Source: Draconibacterium halophilum (lineage in GTDB: Bacteria > Bacteroidota > Bacteroidia > Bacteroidales > Prolixibacteraceae). From it: DNA of 64,000 nt. The stretch covers positions 1,116,001-1,180,000 of the forward strand of contig NZ_CP048409.1 in NCBI RefSeq assembly GCF_010448835.1, in the 5' to 3' direction. Position 1 is the stretch's first letter. Each line of letters starts with the position of its first letter. This document shows positions 17,673 to 27,492 of the stretch, piece after piece. The notes under the pieces were generated by a model. That model worked only from the letters and a program-made list of their open reading frames with translations. It searched no databases and had not been told where the DNA came from. The translations under genes and the position numbers were made by a program.

Positions 17673-19739
17673 TTATTCTTTAGTTATCGATTTTATGTAA
17701 TTGTAATAGTCTTCCTGGGCACGGTATTTTTTATCGTTATTATTTCTCCGTGCATATTTATTTGATAACTCAGGATCGAGAATTCTTGCTTTTGAATTAT
17801 CCTGAAGTTGAATCTCCAGCATTTTCTTCAACTCCATTTTAATGTTTTCATCGTAAATAGGACAGGCCACTTCAATGCGTCGGTTCAAATTTCGGGGCAT
17901 CCAGTCGGCCGATGAAATATACATTTTCTCCTCGCCGCCGGCACCAAACAAAAATATACGTGAGTGTTCCAGGTATTTATCTACAATACTAATTGCAGTA
18001 ATGTTTTCGCTGAATCCGTTCAACCCAATCTGCAGTCCGAAAATACCACGTACAATAAGTTTAACTTTCACTCCTGCCTGAGCTGCTTTGTAGACCTTTT
18101 TCATCATTTTCGGATCGATGAGGCTATTCATTTTCAATGTCATCCATGCTGGTTTTCCCTGTTTGGCCAGCACAATCTCATCTTCAATATTTTTTTCCCA
18201 TTGTTTACGCATGGTAAAAGGACTAACAACGAGGTGTTTATAGTCGTGGCGCAGGAAGTTCTGTTTAAAGAAATCAAATATTTTTTCTACTTCATTCGCC
18301 AATCTCGGATCGGCAGTTAACAGGCCATCGTCGGCATAAACACGGGCAGTTCCCTCGTGAAAATTACCCGTCCCGATGTAAGCGTAATTCCGCATTATAC
18401 CATCTTCCTCGCGGTGCACCCACGCCAGTTTGCTATGTACTTTCATTCCCGGAATTCCGTTTATTACGGTAGCACCCTCTTCCTGCAATTTGTTCGACCA
18501 GAATATGTTAGCCTCCTCGTCGAAACGCGCCTGAAGTTCAATAACTACAGTCACTTTTTTCCCGTTTCTAACAGCGTTTAAAAGGGCATTTACAACTTTT
18601 GATGCCGAAGCAACGCGGTAAATGGTCAGCCCAATTTCTTTAACCTTCGGATCGATAGCTGCTTCGCGCAAAAAGTCGATAAAGTGATTAAACGTTTGGT
18701 ACGGATAGTGGAGCATGATGTCCTTTTGGCGCATCATTTTCATTATACTGGTAAATGGCGGCAAATCTTTATGCCTGAATGGAGGTAACTTGGTATAATA
18801 GTGTTCTTTTTTCCCTATCTCGGGGAAATTCATAAAGTCTTTGTGGTTGTGATAACGACCTCCCGGAATGGCATCGCTTCCTTCAGCTAGTTTCATCTTT
18901 TTCAGTAGAAATTTCAGCAGATCTTTGGGCATATCGCGGTCGTAAATTAAACGAACGGGTTTTCCCTTTTTTCGCTTTTTCAAGCTGTGGCTCATTTTCT
19001 CCACAAAACTTGTAGAAATGTCATCATCAAGATCGAGTTCGGCATCGCGGGTAATTTTTATTGTATACGCTCCGTACATGTCGTAATCAAAATAGAAGAA
19101 AATATCGCTCATGCAGAAACGAATAATATCGTCGAGAAAAAGTACAAACTGTTTTCCATTCTCCTCAGGGAGCACCAAAAAACGAGGTACCGAGCGTCCC
19201 GGAATCCTGATTAGTGAGTAAGCCAAATCTTCAGGATCTTCTTTCTTCCACAGTTTAACAGCCAGATACACCGAGCGATCTCTCAGGTAGGGGAACTTAT
19301 TTTTTTTGCTCAGCATAATAGGTACCAGGTTGGGCAGTACTTTTTCGTAAAAGTAATTGCGCACAAACTCGCCTTGCTTTTCTGTCAGGTCCTTTTCGTC
19401 TATGATTGAAATATTATTCTCCTCCAGTTCATCAATAATGTTGGCATAAATCTCCTGAACCTTATTTTGTTGCTCAATTACAATTTCCTGGATATTATTA
19501 TGAAGTTCTTCGGGAGTTATTGCTCCCAGTAGGTTTTCTTCATCTTTACCGAGCGCAACCATTCTCCGAACAGCTGCCACCCGCACCCTGAAAAATTCAT
19601 CAAGGTTATTCGAGAAAATACCTATAAAACGAATCCGTTCGAAAAGAGGAGTTTCCGGATCTTCAGCCTCCTGAAGAACTCTTTCGTTAAATGATAACCA
19701 ACTTATTTCCCGATTTATGAACTTTTCTTCTGAGTACAT
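17673..19739 (-). CDS. ppk1: Polyphosphate kinase 1
   Basis: This 688-residue enzyme polymerises the terminal phosphate of ATP into polyphosphate, reversibly. The N-terminus (INREISWLSFNERVL), the MRYAY-like ATP-binding region, the autophosphorylated His motif GMKVHSK (about residue 430) and the second His segment (ISSADWMPRNL) are present, together with the IGTGNFHEGTARVYAD signature. The length is normal. No ppx exopolyphosphatase is adjacent. The arsC-like gene is immediately downstream and may be co-transcribed. Polyphosphate would support stress survival and phosphate storage. Confidence 0.94.
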   Translation of the reverse strand: MYSEEKFINREISWLSFNERVLQEAEDPETPLFERIRFIGIFSNNLDEFFRVRVAAVRRMVALGKDEENLLGAITPEELHNNIQEIVIEQQNKVQEIYANIIDELEENNISIIDEKDLTEKQGEFVRNYFYEKVLPNLVPIMLSKKNKFPYLRDRSVYLAVKLWKKEDPEDLAYSLIRIPGRSVPRFLVLPEENGKQFVLFLDDIIRFCMSDIFFYFDYDMYGAYTIKITRDAELDLDDDISTSFVEKMSHSLKKRKKGKPVRLIYDRDMPKDLLKFLLKKMKLAEGSDAIPGGRYHNHKDFMNFPEIGKKEHYYTKLPPFRHKDLPPFTSIMKMMRQKDIMLHYPYQTFNHFIDFLREAAIDPKVKEIGLTIYRVASASKVVNALLNAVRNGKKVTVVIELQARFDEEANIFWSNKLQEEGATVINGIPGMKVHSKLAWVHREEDGIMRNYAYIGTGNFHEGTARVYADDGLLTADPRLANEVEKIFDFFKQNFLRHDYKHLVVSPFTMRKQWEKNIEDEIVLAKQGKPAWMTLKMNSLIDPKMMKKVYKAAQAGVKVKLIVRGIFGLQIGLNGFSENITAISIVDKYLEHSRIFLFGAGGEEKMYISSADWMPRNLNRRIEVACPIYDENIKMELKKMLEIQLQDNSKARILDPELSNKYARRNNNDKKYRAQEDYYNYIKSITKE

Positions 19740-19838
19740 ATTATATGACGATTTGAAAGGTTTCTAAATTACCTGATGACTTTTACAAGATGTAAAAAGC
19801 CAGTGAGAAAAGCAAGGATAAAGCGGGTTTTCGGAGTT

Positions 19839-20928
19839 TTATTGCCCGCCAAATTCCATAAGATATGCTTTGATAAATCCGTCAAGATCACCGTTGAGCA
19901 CAGCATCAACATTGCCCGTTTCGAAATTGGTGCGTACGTCCTTAACCATTTTGTAGGGTTGCAACACATACGACCGGATTTGAGATCCCCATTCAATCTT
20001 CTTTTTTTGCGATTCTATGGCGGCAGTTTTTTCATAGCGTTTGCGCAACTCTATTTCGTAAAGCTGTGATTTTAAAAGGCGCATTGCATTTTCTTTGTTG
20101 CCCAACTGGGAACGACTTTCGGTATTTTCAATGATAATTCCTGTTGGTGCATGGCGTAAACGAACACCGGTTTCCACCTTGTTTACGTTCTGTCCTCCGG
20201 CGCCTCCACTTCTGAAAGTATCCCAGGTAATGTCAGCCGGGTTGATTTCCACTTCAATGGTGTCGTCAATTAGCGGTGCCACATAAACCGATGTAAACGA
20301 GGTCATTCGTTTGTTTTGCGCGTTAAATGGCGACAGACGCACCAGCCGGTGAACGCCGTTTTCGCTTTTCAGAAAACCGTAGGCAAATTCGCCTTCAATT
20401 TCTATGGTGCAACTTTTTATGCCCACTTCGTCGCCGGCCTGCATGTCGGCCACTTTCATTTTGTAACCCTGCTTTTCAATCCAGCGGCTGTACATCCGAA
20501 ACAGCATATCAGCCCAGTCGTTACTTTCGGTACCACCGGCACCGGCGTTAATACGCAAAACTGCGCCAAGCCGATCCTCTTCGTTACGAAGCATATTTTG
20601 TGTTTCCAGCTCTTCAATTAGTGTCAGCGTTTCGGCAAACATCGCATCAACTTCTTTTTCGCTGGCTTCTTCCATTTCAAAAAATTCGTAGAGAACCAAA
20701 AAGTCTTCGGTGGCTTCGTGTACTTTGTTGAAACCGTCGGTCCACACTTTTATCGTGCGGATTTTTTTCATTTGTGCTTCGGCTTCTTTTGGATTATTCC
20801 AGAATTCAGGATCCTGGGTTTTTAATTCTTCTTCTTCCTGCTCAATTAGCTTTGCATCGTAGTCAAAGATGCCTCCTCAGCGCATCCCGGCGCTCAACAA
20901 GGTCTTTTACCTGTTCCTTTAAAATCAT
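19839..20928 (-). CDS. prfB: Peptide chain release factor 2 with +1 programmed frameshift
   Basis: RF2 ends translation at UGA and UAA. The gene is read as codons from ATG 20928 to CTT (20868-20866), then the T at 20865 is skipped and reading goes on from GAC at 20864 to the TAA at 19839, about 362 residues. The slippery site reads AGGAGG CAT CTT TGA C, with an internal Shine-Dalgarno just before CTT and the in-frame UGA, the classical autoregulatory arrangement: low RF2 favours frameshifting. The RF2 anticodon-like motif SPF (LSPFNAQ) and the catalytic GGQ (GGAGGQNVNK) are intact. Simple ORF callers would start it at ATG 20771 and lose the N-terminus. Confidence 0.95.
20862..20877 (-). promoter_or_regulatory. 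prfB: prfB programmed frameshift site
   Basis: The minus strand shows AGGAGG (20877-20872), CAT, CTT, TGA, C. The Shine-Dalgarno-like hexamer is 3 nt before the CTT slip codon and the UGA stop is at 20865-20863. This is the standard RF2 feedback element. Confidence 0.95.
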
Positions 20929-20950
20929 TTAGTGTTTTTTTAATAGGACA

Positions 20951-20958
20951 CAAATGTA
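20951..20958 (-). promoter_or_regulatory. -7 promoter box for prfB
   Basis: The minus strand reads TACATTTG, a full match to TAnnTTTG, 23 bp before the prfB start codon at 20928. Confidence 0.55.
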
Positions 20959-21010
20959 CGATGAAAAGTTCAGAGTTTAAAGTGCTGTGTTCGGTGTTTT
21001 GGGTTATTTT

Positions 21011-21481
21011 TTATTCCAGCACTTCATTCATGTGTCGATGAATTAATTCCGGCTCAAACCCACGACCCTGTGTATAACGAATGATTTGCCCCATTTTCGT
21101 GAATTTGTCTTTCTTTTTAATGGTTTTGGCTTTGTCTTTCATGATTTTGACGAGCACCTTTTTGTATTTTTCTTCATCGATTTTATCCATTCCTTTTTGA
21201 ATGGTAGCATCAGAAAGTCCTTTTTGTCGCAGGTAATGACGTATTTTTATACGTCCCCATTTGTTGAATTTAAATTTGTCATTCACATAGGCTTTCACGA
21301 ATCGTTCGTTATCGATGTATTTTTCCTCGATTAGTTTTTCGATGATCTCATCCACTATTTCATCCACAATTTCGTAGGCGAGTATTTTTTTACGTATATC
21401 AGCAGAGCATTGCTCCGAACGGCTACAGAGTTGTGCCATTTTAGAAAAAGCCTGTTGTGCTTGTTGTTCTTGATTTTCCAT
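21011..21481 (-). CDS. recX: RecX family regulatory protein
   Basis: A 156-residue, highly charged, helical protein with the three-helix repeats of RecX (LIEEKYIDNERFVKAYVNDK, then KWGRIKIRHYLRQKGLSDAT). RecX binds the RecA filament and limits recombinase and coprotease activity. recA is not next to it, as is usual in Bacteroidota. The length is typical. It is transcribed toward prfB, with about 80 bp between the recX stop and the prfB start. Confidence 0.9.
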   Translation of the reverse strand: MENQEQQAQQAFSKMAQLCSRSEQCSADIRKKILAYEIVDEIVDEIIEKLIEEKYIDNERFVKAYVNDKFKFNKWGRIKIRHYLRQKGLSDATIQKGMDKIDEEKYKKVLVKIMKDKAKTIKKKDKFTKMGQIIRYTQGRGFEPELIHRHMNEVLE

Positions 21482-21601
21482 TCGCTCAAAACAATTTTTA
21501 AAGGAAAATAAAAATAGTGAAAAATCTAATTTAATCCTATTCTGCTATTGCACAGCATAAAAGGTTATAATTATTACGAATAGAAAAACGAAAATGTACT
21601 C

Positions 21602-22900
21602 TTACTTTTCAACTGCAAAAACAAAAGTATGTTCAGGATCTGCATTGATATAATTGTAACCGGATGCGTATATATTTCCTTTATGGTCGATAAAAAGTCG
21701 ATGTTGATATGTTGACAAGCTTATTAAATGCTCAAAGTCTTTAAAGTCTCTTGTTTTCCATACACCACTACTCGGAACCATAATATAATAATTGTTTTTA
21801 AACTTGTTGTAGGTATGCCAATGCTCTCCACGCCCCATGGTTGTATAAGGGGCTAGAACCAATTTGAAGCTTTCTCCGTCATCTGTTGATTTATGTAATT
21901 TGAATCCTCCCTGGTTTTGAGCGATAATTGTTGAGTCGTTAGGAACATACATGGATAATGAATACTCGGGTGTGTTGATCGTATCCCAGGTAATTCCTTC
22001 ATCTTTTGTTTGTATAATAGATGTCGGATTACTACTCATTGTGAGGTACGAGCTTCCATATTTGTAGATTGGCCCGAGTGTTGATTCTTTAATCATTGTA
22101 GTACTGTCCTGAGTCCATGTTAGCCCTTTGTCTTTTGAGCAATATACTCCAAACGCAGCTTTGCTTGCCCACAGGTAATCGTCGCTTGTAATATTAAAAG
22201 AATAGTAATAATCATTATTAGGAATTGGCTTGGTAATGTATGACCAGTTTTCGCCCCAATCCTCAGATTTGTAAAGAGTTCCGTTCCAAACAGCAGCAAA
22301 AACAGTTCCATCGCTACTCATGTCAAGCATTCTAATATTGCCGGGAAATGGGAATCCCAAACGAATCCATGAGTAAGGCTCGGAGGATGATTTCCAGATG
22401 TCTCCATGACTAAGCATCATGCTTCTGTGGTTAATAGTGTCGGCAATCATATCCTGTATGCCTATCAAATTACCTTGTGTAATAGTATTCCAATTATTGT
22501 AGAAATAGGCAGTAGCTACAATTGTAAATTCTACATATTGTTTGTTGTCTGAATCCAGAATACGGCATGTTAGAAGCTGGTTGTTTGTGTCGTTGCCAAG
22601 TTGCCATTTTGTTGTCATTACCCCGTTTTCATCGGGATATAAAACGTCGTTGTCAACAATTCCACCGCCTTCGCTTACTGTTATTTCCATTTTGAATTCT
22701 CCAACTTCTGACGTAATCAGAGAATTGAAATCGATCTGTGCACCAACTTCTTCTGAAAGATACTGTAGTCCTTCAGCAGATTGGTTATTGCCAATTACAG
22801 AGCAGTAAAATTGTTCCAATGTTTCGCTTCCTGGTTCGGGATAGTGTTCGCAGGAAAGAAGCAAGGCAAAGATAATTATAGTGTAGAGTGATCTTTTCAT
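21602..22900 (-). CDS. Asp-box (BNR) beta-propeller lipoprotein
   Basis: A 432-residue lipoprotein (lipobox LLLSC, Cys 16). The central part contains repeated Asp-box motifs of the SxDxGxxW type: YKSEDWGENWS, YCSKDKGLTWT, IQTKDEGITWD and HKSTDDGESF. These mark a sialidase/sortilin-like beta-propeller, but no sialidase catalytic residues are evident, so binding rather than hydrolysis is likely. The N-terminal about 110 residues look like an extra beta-sandwich. The gene starts 11 bp after the stop of the beta-barrel gene, forming a two-gene unit, so a surface complex of barrel and lipoprotein is possible. Confidence 0.75.
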   Translation of the reverse strand: MKRSLYTIIIFALLLSCEHYPEPGSETLEQFYCSVIGNNQSAEGLQYLSEEVGAQIDFNSLITSEVGEFKMEITVSEGGGIVDNDVLYPDENGVMTTKWQLGNDTNNQLLTCRILDSDNKQYVEFTIVATAYFYNNWNTITQGNLIGIQDMIADTINHRSMMLSHGDIWKSSSEPYSWIRLGFPFPGNIRMLDMSSDGTVFAAVWNGTLYKSEDWGENWSYITKPIPNNDYYYSFNITSDDYLWASKAAFGVYCSKDKGLTWTQDSTTMIKESTLGPIYKYGSSYLTMSSNPTSIIQTKDEGITWDTINTPEYSLSMYVPNDSTIIAQNQGGFKLHKSTDDGESFKLVLAPYTTMGRGEHWHTYNKFKNNYYIMVPSSGVWKTRDFKDFEHLISLSTYQHRLFIDHKGNIYASGYNYINADPEHTFVFAVEK

Positions 22901-22911
22901 GCGGAATAATT

Positions 22912-24309
22912 TTAATTAACGGGAATTGTTAAGCCGATAAGGATGGAAGTTGCACGATTGTATATTTTCTCATTACCTGTATTTATGTAAGCTCCTGGCG
23001 TCTCTTCATCGTTGTTTAATATATTTTTGACTCCAAACGATTGGTTAAACCACAAAAACATATTTGCCCATTGAAATATGGGGTAACCGATTCTGTACGA
23101 AAGCATAATCCCCGTGTCTGTATTTCGGAACCATTCATCGGCACTATCATTAAAATAGCTTTTGGTTATCTGGTAACTTTGATTGTTCGTGTAGGTTTCA
23201 ATTCGTTCACCTTCTGCAAAAGCATTTTGAAGTAATGAAAAGTAACATCCTAAATTAATGCTTGACTGTATTTTATTGCCCATTTCAATGTTAAACATTA
23301 ATGGAATGGTGAGGTAGTCGAGTTGTACTTCAGATTCGATTTGTGGTGCATTTTCTCTTTCAGACTGTATCGGATTCTTATAAATGGCGTTGTGATAGCC
23401 TTGGTAATTAAGTCCGTAACCTTTTCGTTCGTACCAGGCACCTGTAAGCAATGCAATGTTCTGACCCAACAGGAACTTTAATGAGACGCCTGAACTTAAG
23501 CCAAGCGATGTTTTGTATTCGCTTTTGTTTTCTGTACTTTTTGTATTTGAAACGAGAATCCCGGAGTGTGCAAGTATGCTAATATTTTGACCAAGCGAAT
23601 CTGACGAAATATTTGATATATTTTTGTTGAAGGGTTTATATCCAATTCCAAAAGTAAGCTCGGTCGATCCTGTTTTACCTTCCACATTTTCGAAATATTC
23701 TTCTTTGCCATAAGTTACCCTTCCGCTAGCAAATACACTCCATTTATCGTTGATGTTGTAATTCACCGAACTTTCCAAAATCCAGCCTCGGTCATGCATT
23801 TTTGGAAAGTTTTCATCGCGGTATTCTTTGGTGAAATTATCGCGGTCTTTACCCCTGTATTCGTCATTGGTTAGGAAAGCATAATAGGCACCTCCTCCAA
23901 TCTCAAAATTTAATTTTCCAGGTGTTCTGAACTTCAAAGTCAAAGGAACTCTTAAGAAGCTATAATATGATCGGCCTGTTGAGTAATAAGGTGCAAAACT
24001 GGAGGAGAGTGTAGGATCGTAGGAGGAAGTTGGGAAGAAGTCTGTGTAATAGTAATTGTATTGTCGTTCGTTGTAGTGGAAAGTTGCGTGGTTCACTCCT
24101 GATTGGAGAAGGAAAAAGTTTCCCAATTGATATTGGGCAAATATTCCGTTAACCGGGCCGGCTAGAGCAGCGAATCTGTCGTAATCGTATTTTTTATGTA
24201 CGTTGGAATAGTTAATACCATTTTCAATTCCAAAAGTGAATTTCTGGGCATGGCATATCTGCAACGAGAATAAAATGATAATAAAACTCAGGATTAGTTT
24301 GGTTTTCAT
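22912..24309 (-). CDS. Outer-membrane protein with duplicated beta-barrel domain
   Basis: A 465-residue exported protein (signal peptide 1-21, ending CHAQ). It contains two PorT/OMP_b-brl-like halves. The first (about 22-230) and second (about 265-465) share order and motifs, such as FLRVPLTLKF and GGGAYYAFL in half one against YLTIPLMFNI and LGCYFSLLQ in half two. One 8-strand barrel per half, or a single larger barrel, is possible. The lipoprotein gene directly downstream suggests a shared outer-membrane function, which is unknown. Confidence 0.72.
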   Translation of the reverse strand: MKTKLILSFIIILFSLQICHAQKFTFGIENGINYSNVHKKYDYDRFAALAGPVNGIFAQYQLGNFFLLQSGVNHATFHYNERQYNYYYTDFFPTSSYDPTLSSSFAPYYSTGRSYYSFLRVPLTLKFRTPGKLNFEIGGGAYYAFLTNDEYRGKDRDNFTKEYRDENFPKMHDRGWILESSVNYNINDKWSVFASGRVTYGKEEYFENVEGKTGSTELTFGIGYKPFNKNISNISSDSLGQNISILAHSGILVSNTKSTENKSEYKTSLGLSSGVSLKFLLGQNIALLTGAWYERKGYGLNYQGYHNAIYKNPIQSERENAPQIESEVQLDYLTIPLMFNIEMGNKIQSSINLGCYFSLLQNAFAEGERIETYTNNQSYQITKSYFNDSADEWFRNTDTGIMLSYRIGYPIFQWANMFLWFNQSFGVKNILNNDEETPGAYINTGNEKIYNRATSILIGLTIPVN

Positions 24310-24367
24310 AGGAAACGGTTTTAGTATGAGATGGAATTTGGCGGAAAAAGGTTGCGTTTATTAAAAA

Positions 24368-24396
24368 AATGGCCATTGAAAATATCAATGGCCATT
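24368..24396 (-). terminator. Terminator after the ABC transporter gene
   Basis: A perfect 11-bp stem (AATGGCCATTG with CAATGGCCATT) around a 7-nt loop. On the minus strand it is followed by a run of T, placed right after the ABC gene stop. Confidence 0.88.
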
Positions 24397-24409
24397 AAAG
24401 AATTATAAT

Positions 24410-25138
24410 TTAGTCTTCCATAAAATCAGGTTCTTCTTTGCGCACTCCGGTAAAGAATTCTTCCAAATCGGCCAGTGTCGATTCTGTTTTTTCCACATCG
24501 CGCACTACTTCGCCTTTATCGAGAATAACAATACGCGAGCAAACATCTGCAACATGGTCGAGGTCGTGGCTCGAAATAAGCAGCGTTTTTTCCTTTTGTT
24601 TTGAAATGTCTTTAATAATATTTCGCAGCTGGTATTGCGACGAAGGGTCGAGATTGGCAAAAGGTTCGTCCAGTACAATTACTTCAGGATTTCCGAGAAA
24701 AGCGCCAACAACACCCACTTTTTTCTGGTTTCCTTTCGACAGGTCGCGGATAAATTTCTTTTTACCCAAAATCTCGTCTTTAAAGAAGTCGGTGTAATCT
24801 TCCAGGAAATTGGAAACGTCTTTGGCATTCAAACCGCGTAATTCGCCAATAAATTCGAAATACTCATCGGGCGTTAGGTAGCCAATGGTAAAACTTTCGT
24901 CGATGTAAGCAGCTACTAGCTCTTTCCACTCTTCTGTTTTCGAAACTTGAATACCATTGATTACTACTTCTCCTTTGCTGGCCCGAATCAGGTCGAGGAC
25001 AAGAGAGAAAAAAGTTGTTTTTCCGGCTCCGTTGTTACCAACCAAACCAAATACTTCGCCTTTGGCAATGTGTAATTCTTCAAGATTAAGAACTGTTGTT
25101 CCGTTGTATATTTTTTGTAAGTCTTTTACTTGTATCAT
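24410..25138 (-). CDS. ABC transporter ATP-binding protein
   Basis: A 242-residue ATPase subunit. Walker A (GNNGAGKT, about 34-41), the signature LSKGNQKK and Walker B with catalytic Glu (VIVLDEPF) plus the H-loop (SSHDLDH) are intact. Its type (ABC-2 exporters, similar to gliding or antibiotic export ATPases) fits the permease gene just upstream at 25237. The C-terminus is acidic. The substrate is not predictable. Confidence 0.92.
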   Translation of the reverse strand: MIQVKDLQKIYNGTTVLNLEELHIAKGEVFGLVGNNGAGKTTFFSLVLDLIRASKGEVVINGIQVSKTEEWKELVAAYIDESFTIGYLTPDEYFEFIGELRGLNAKDVSNFLEDYTDFFKDEILGKKKFIRDLSKGNQKKVGVVGAFLGNPEVIVLDEPFANLDPSSQYQLRNIIKDISKQKEKTLLISSHDLDHVADVCSRIVILDKGEVVRDVEKTESTLADLEEFFTGVRKEEPDFMED

Positions 25139-25236
25139 GATTTAAAAAGTTTGAAGCAGGAAGCGCGAAGTTGGAAGATTTGTGCTCCCGGCGTATTGTT
25201 GTTATTAATTTTGTTTCTTAATGCAATTGTTGTCTT

Positions 25237-26703
25237 CTAACTCGACTTGTAGTTGTAAACCATTTTGTGTTTACGTTTCAGGTATTGGCCCGTAAAATAG
25301 TCGATTAAGCGCGGGTGAAGAATGATTCCGATAACGCCCAAAGAACCAAAAACGACATACGCAGCGATACTTCCGAAAGCCCACGAAAGCAATCCGTAGA
25401 GTGCCACCGGACCAAAAATAACAGGGAAACTCATCAACCACTGCGTAGCGCCAACGCCCTGGTAGTTAAATGCTGCTCTTTGGTTTAATTCGATTGCTTT
25501 TTTACTATTTAGGCCGAGTGCAAAAATCACCCACGAGTTTACGCCAACGTTGTAAAGCATAACCACTAAATGAATGTACAGTACCTTTGGCGAAATGTAC
25601 ATGTAGCCCAACGAAAGAAGGTAAAAAACAACGTTCGTTACTGCCATCAGAAAAAAGGCCGATTGAATAACTTGTTTCATGCGTACGTTTTGAGCCATTA
25701 GCAGCGGGTAGTATTTCCCGTGCCAGGCTGGGAAAAACTGACCGTACATCATGCTGAAAATACCGGTCATAAACATGCCGCCAAGAACGAGAATAAACTC
25801 CGGAACTGCTTCTCCTCCATTGGTTTTGTAAATTAGAAGCCCGTAAAAAAGAAACAGCACCGACATCATGGCTGTATTTTTCGGTCGTTTGTTTCGCATA
25901 ATCATTTTTACTTCCAACGACAACATTTTTCCATAGTCGCCAACATTGTTAAGCCAGGAGAAATCGTGCGTAGATCCTTGTTTTTTCTTTTTGCTGAGTT
26001 CGTCGAGATAAAAGCGGCTGTTGATATACGATTGGTTTAAAAAGTATAAAGCAACAATTGCAAGAGGGAAGATTATTGCTGCGTATGGATTTGCCACAAC
26101 AAAATCGAAGAGTTTTCCGAAACCTCCGGTCAGGTCAACAATATTAAAATAGTCGATGGCGGTTAAGCCCGCGGCTAATCCCAGGAAACTGTAGAACAGA
26201 ATATCCGATTCATTAGTTCGCCATTTAATGTACAGCGCCAGAAAGTGGTTAACGAAAATCATACAAAAAAGTGCTGCCAGCCAGGCCCAAAATACGGGGG
26301 GTGCCAGTGTTGGCGCAGCAATGCGTATAACAAACGGTAGTCCGAGTATTAATGGTAAAACATTAAAAAAATGCAGCAACGATTTGTTGAGCAGATAGCG
26401 CGCAATACGTTTGCGTTTTACCGGCAAAAGTAAAAACGGCTGAAACCCGAAAGTTGGCAGGTTTTGGATCATAATTCGCAGAACGAGCTCGTAGCCAAAG
26501 TAAATCAGCAATAGGGCATTAAATGCCTGAATTGGATTTTCAAGATCTTTTAATTTTTCAGTGAGCTGGAAGCCCATAAAAACGGCCACCAGCGAAAAAT
26601 AGATGGCAAAAAAAATGAGAATGCCTTTGGTGGCCATGTTTTTGTTTTTCGATGCCGAGCGGAGAAATTCGCGCCAGGCAAAGTAGAAGAAGTTTCGTTT
26701 CAT
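25237..26703 (-). CDS. ABC-2-type permease, DUF5687-like
   Basis: A membrane protein of 488 residues (start at ATG 26703; an upstream TTG adds three residues). About 10-12 hydrophobic segments are visible, with a soluble stretch near residue 230-260 (FYLDELSKKKKQG). The N-terminus (FAWREFLRSASKNKN) is typical for the DUF5687 permeases of Bacteroidota. It pairs with the ATPase gene downstream, making a two-gene exporter. The PadR-led cluster lies just upstream on the same strand, which suggests PadR may control the whole run (inference). Confidence 0.8.
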   Translation of the reverse strand: MKRNFFYFAWREFLRSASKNKNMATKGILIFFAIYFSLVAVFMGFQLTEKLKDLENPIQAFNALLLIYFGYELVLRIMIQNLPTFGFQPFLLLPVKRKRIARYLLNKSLLHFFNVLPLILGLPFVIRIAAPTLAPPVFWAWLAALFCMIFVNHFLALYIKWRTNESDILFYSFLGLAAGLTAIDYFNIVDLTGGFGKLFDFVVANPYAAIIFPLAIVALYFLNQSYINSRFYLDELSKKKKQGSTHDFSWLNNVGDYGKMLSLEVKMIMRNKRPKNTAMMSVLFLFYGLLIYKTNGGEAVPEFILVLGGMFMTGIFSMMYGQFFPAWHGKYYPLLMAQNVRMKQVIQSAFFLMAVTNVVFYLLSLGYMYISPKVLYIHLVVMLYNVGVNSWVIFALGLNSKKAIELNQRAAFNYQGVGATQWLMSFPVIFGPVALYGLLSWAFGSIAAYVVFGSLGVIGIILHPRLIDYFTGQYLKRKHKMVYNYKSS

Positions 26704-26780
26704 AAAGCACAATTATGTATTTAAAAGTTGAATGTTGTTTTTGTTTTTCTTATTTGTTGGTCAGCCGGAACATGAAAAAG

Positions 26781-27485
26781 TTACAAAGCAAACTCGGCAA
26801 ATTGTTCTAGAAAGTGTTCTTTTATCTTTTTGGGTAAGTAAAAAAGCTGCCCGTAAAGCAACACGGTTAAGGCTACCATGATAAATGAAATAGCTAAAAG
26901 AATCCATGAATTCTTAATTGCAAAGGTGCCTGATAAATTAAAAAGCTGGACGCTTATATTTGGTAGTTGGATTGCCAAAACATAAACTGATGTGACTTTT
27001 TCTAACTGATCAGCAAGTAGAAATGATTTACCGGGAATGATCTGTAACTTGATTTTTTTTAAGAAAAAGCGGTGGTAAATAATAACACCAAAAAGAACGA
27101 GGAAAGCAAAAGTTGCAATTATCCAAAAGGTTTGATCTACGATTTGAAACAGCAAAAACAATCCAAGCGTACATATGAATGTTGTAATTACTTTTGGCCA
27201 GCGGTAAAACTTCACTAAATATTTCCAGAGCAAACGGTTGTACTTTCGCTTCAGTTCTCTTTCTTTTTGCTTTTTAATCTTGCTAAACCCATAAATGCCA
27301 AATTTTTTAAAGGAGTTTTTCAAAACTTCGTCAAAACTCAGTTCCGGGTTTTGTTGCCATTGTTCTTCAATTGCCGATGCCAGGTGATCCACCAGTTCAA
27401 TTTGTACATCGTAATGATACACGTAATGTCTTCGACAAAATTGGAAGAGCTGTTCGTTTTCTTCTTGGGTTATGGTTCGGTTCAT
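26781..27485 (-). CDS. Membrane protein, paralog of the next gene
   Basis: A 234-residue protein of unknown function. The N-terminal about 90 residues are soluble and charged, with the conserved motif YDVQIELVDHLAS and FYRWPKV before the first helix. Four hydrophobic segments follow (about 98-118, 122-142, 165-190, 195-220). The C-terminus IKEHFLEQF is amphipathic. It is clearly a tandem paralog of 27493-28206: the same N-terminus MNRxIT, the same VDHLAS motif and the same ending. It starts 7 bp after the neighbour's stop. The cytosolic head may contact the PadR-controlled process, but this is inference. Confidence 0.65.
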   Translation of the reverse strand: MNRTITQEENEQLFQFCRRHYVYHYDVQIELVDHLASAIEEQWQQNPELSFDEVLKNSFKKFGIYGFSKIKKQKERELKRKYNRLLWKYLVKFYRWPKVITTFICTLGLFLLFQIVDQTFWIIATFAFLVLFGVIIYHRFFLKKIKLQIIPGKSFLLADQLEKVTSVYVLAIQLPNISVQLFNLSGTFAIKNSWILLAISFIMVALTVLLYGQLFYLPKKIKEHFLEQFAEFAL

Positions 27486-27492
27486 GGTACTT

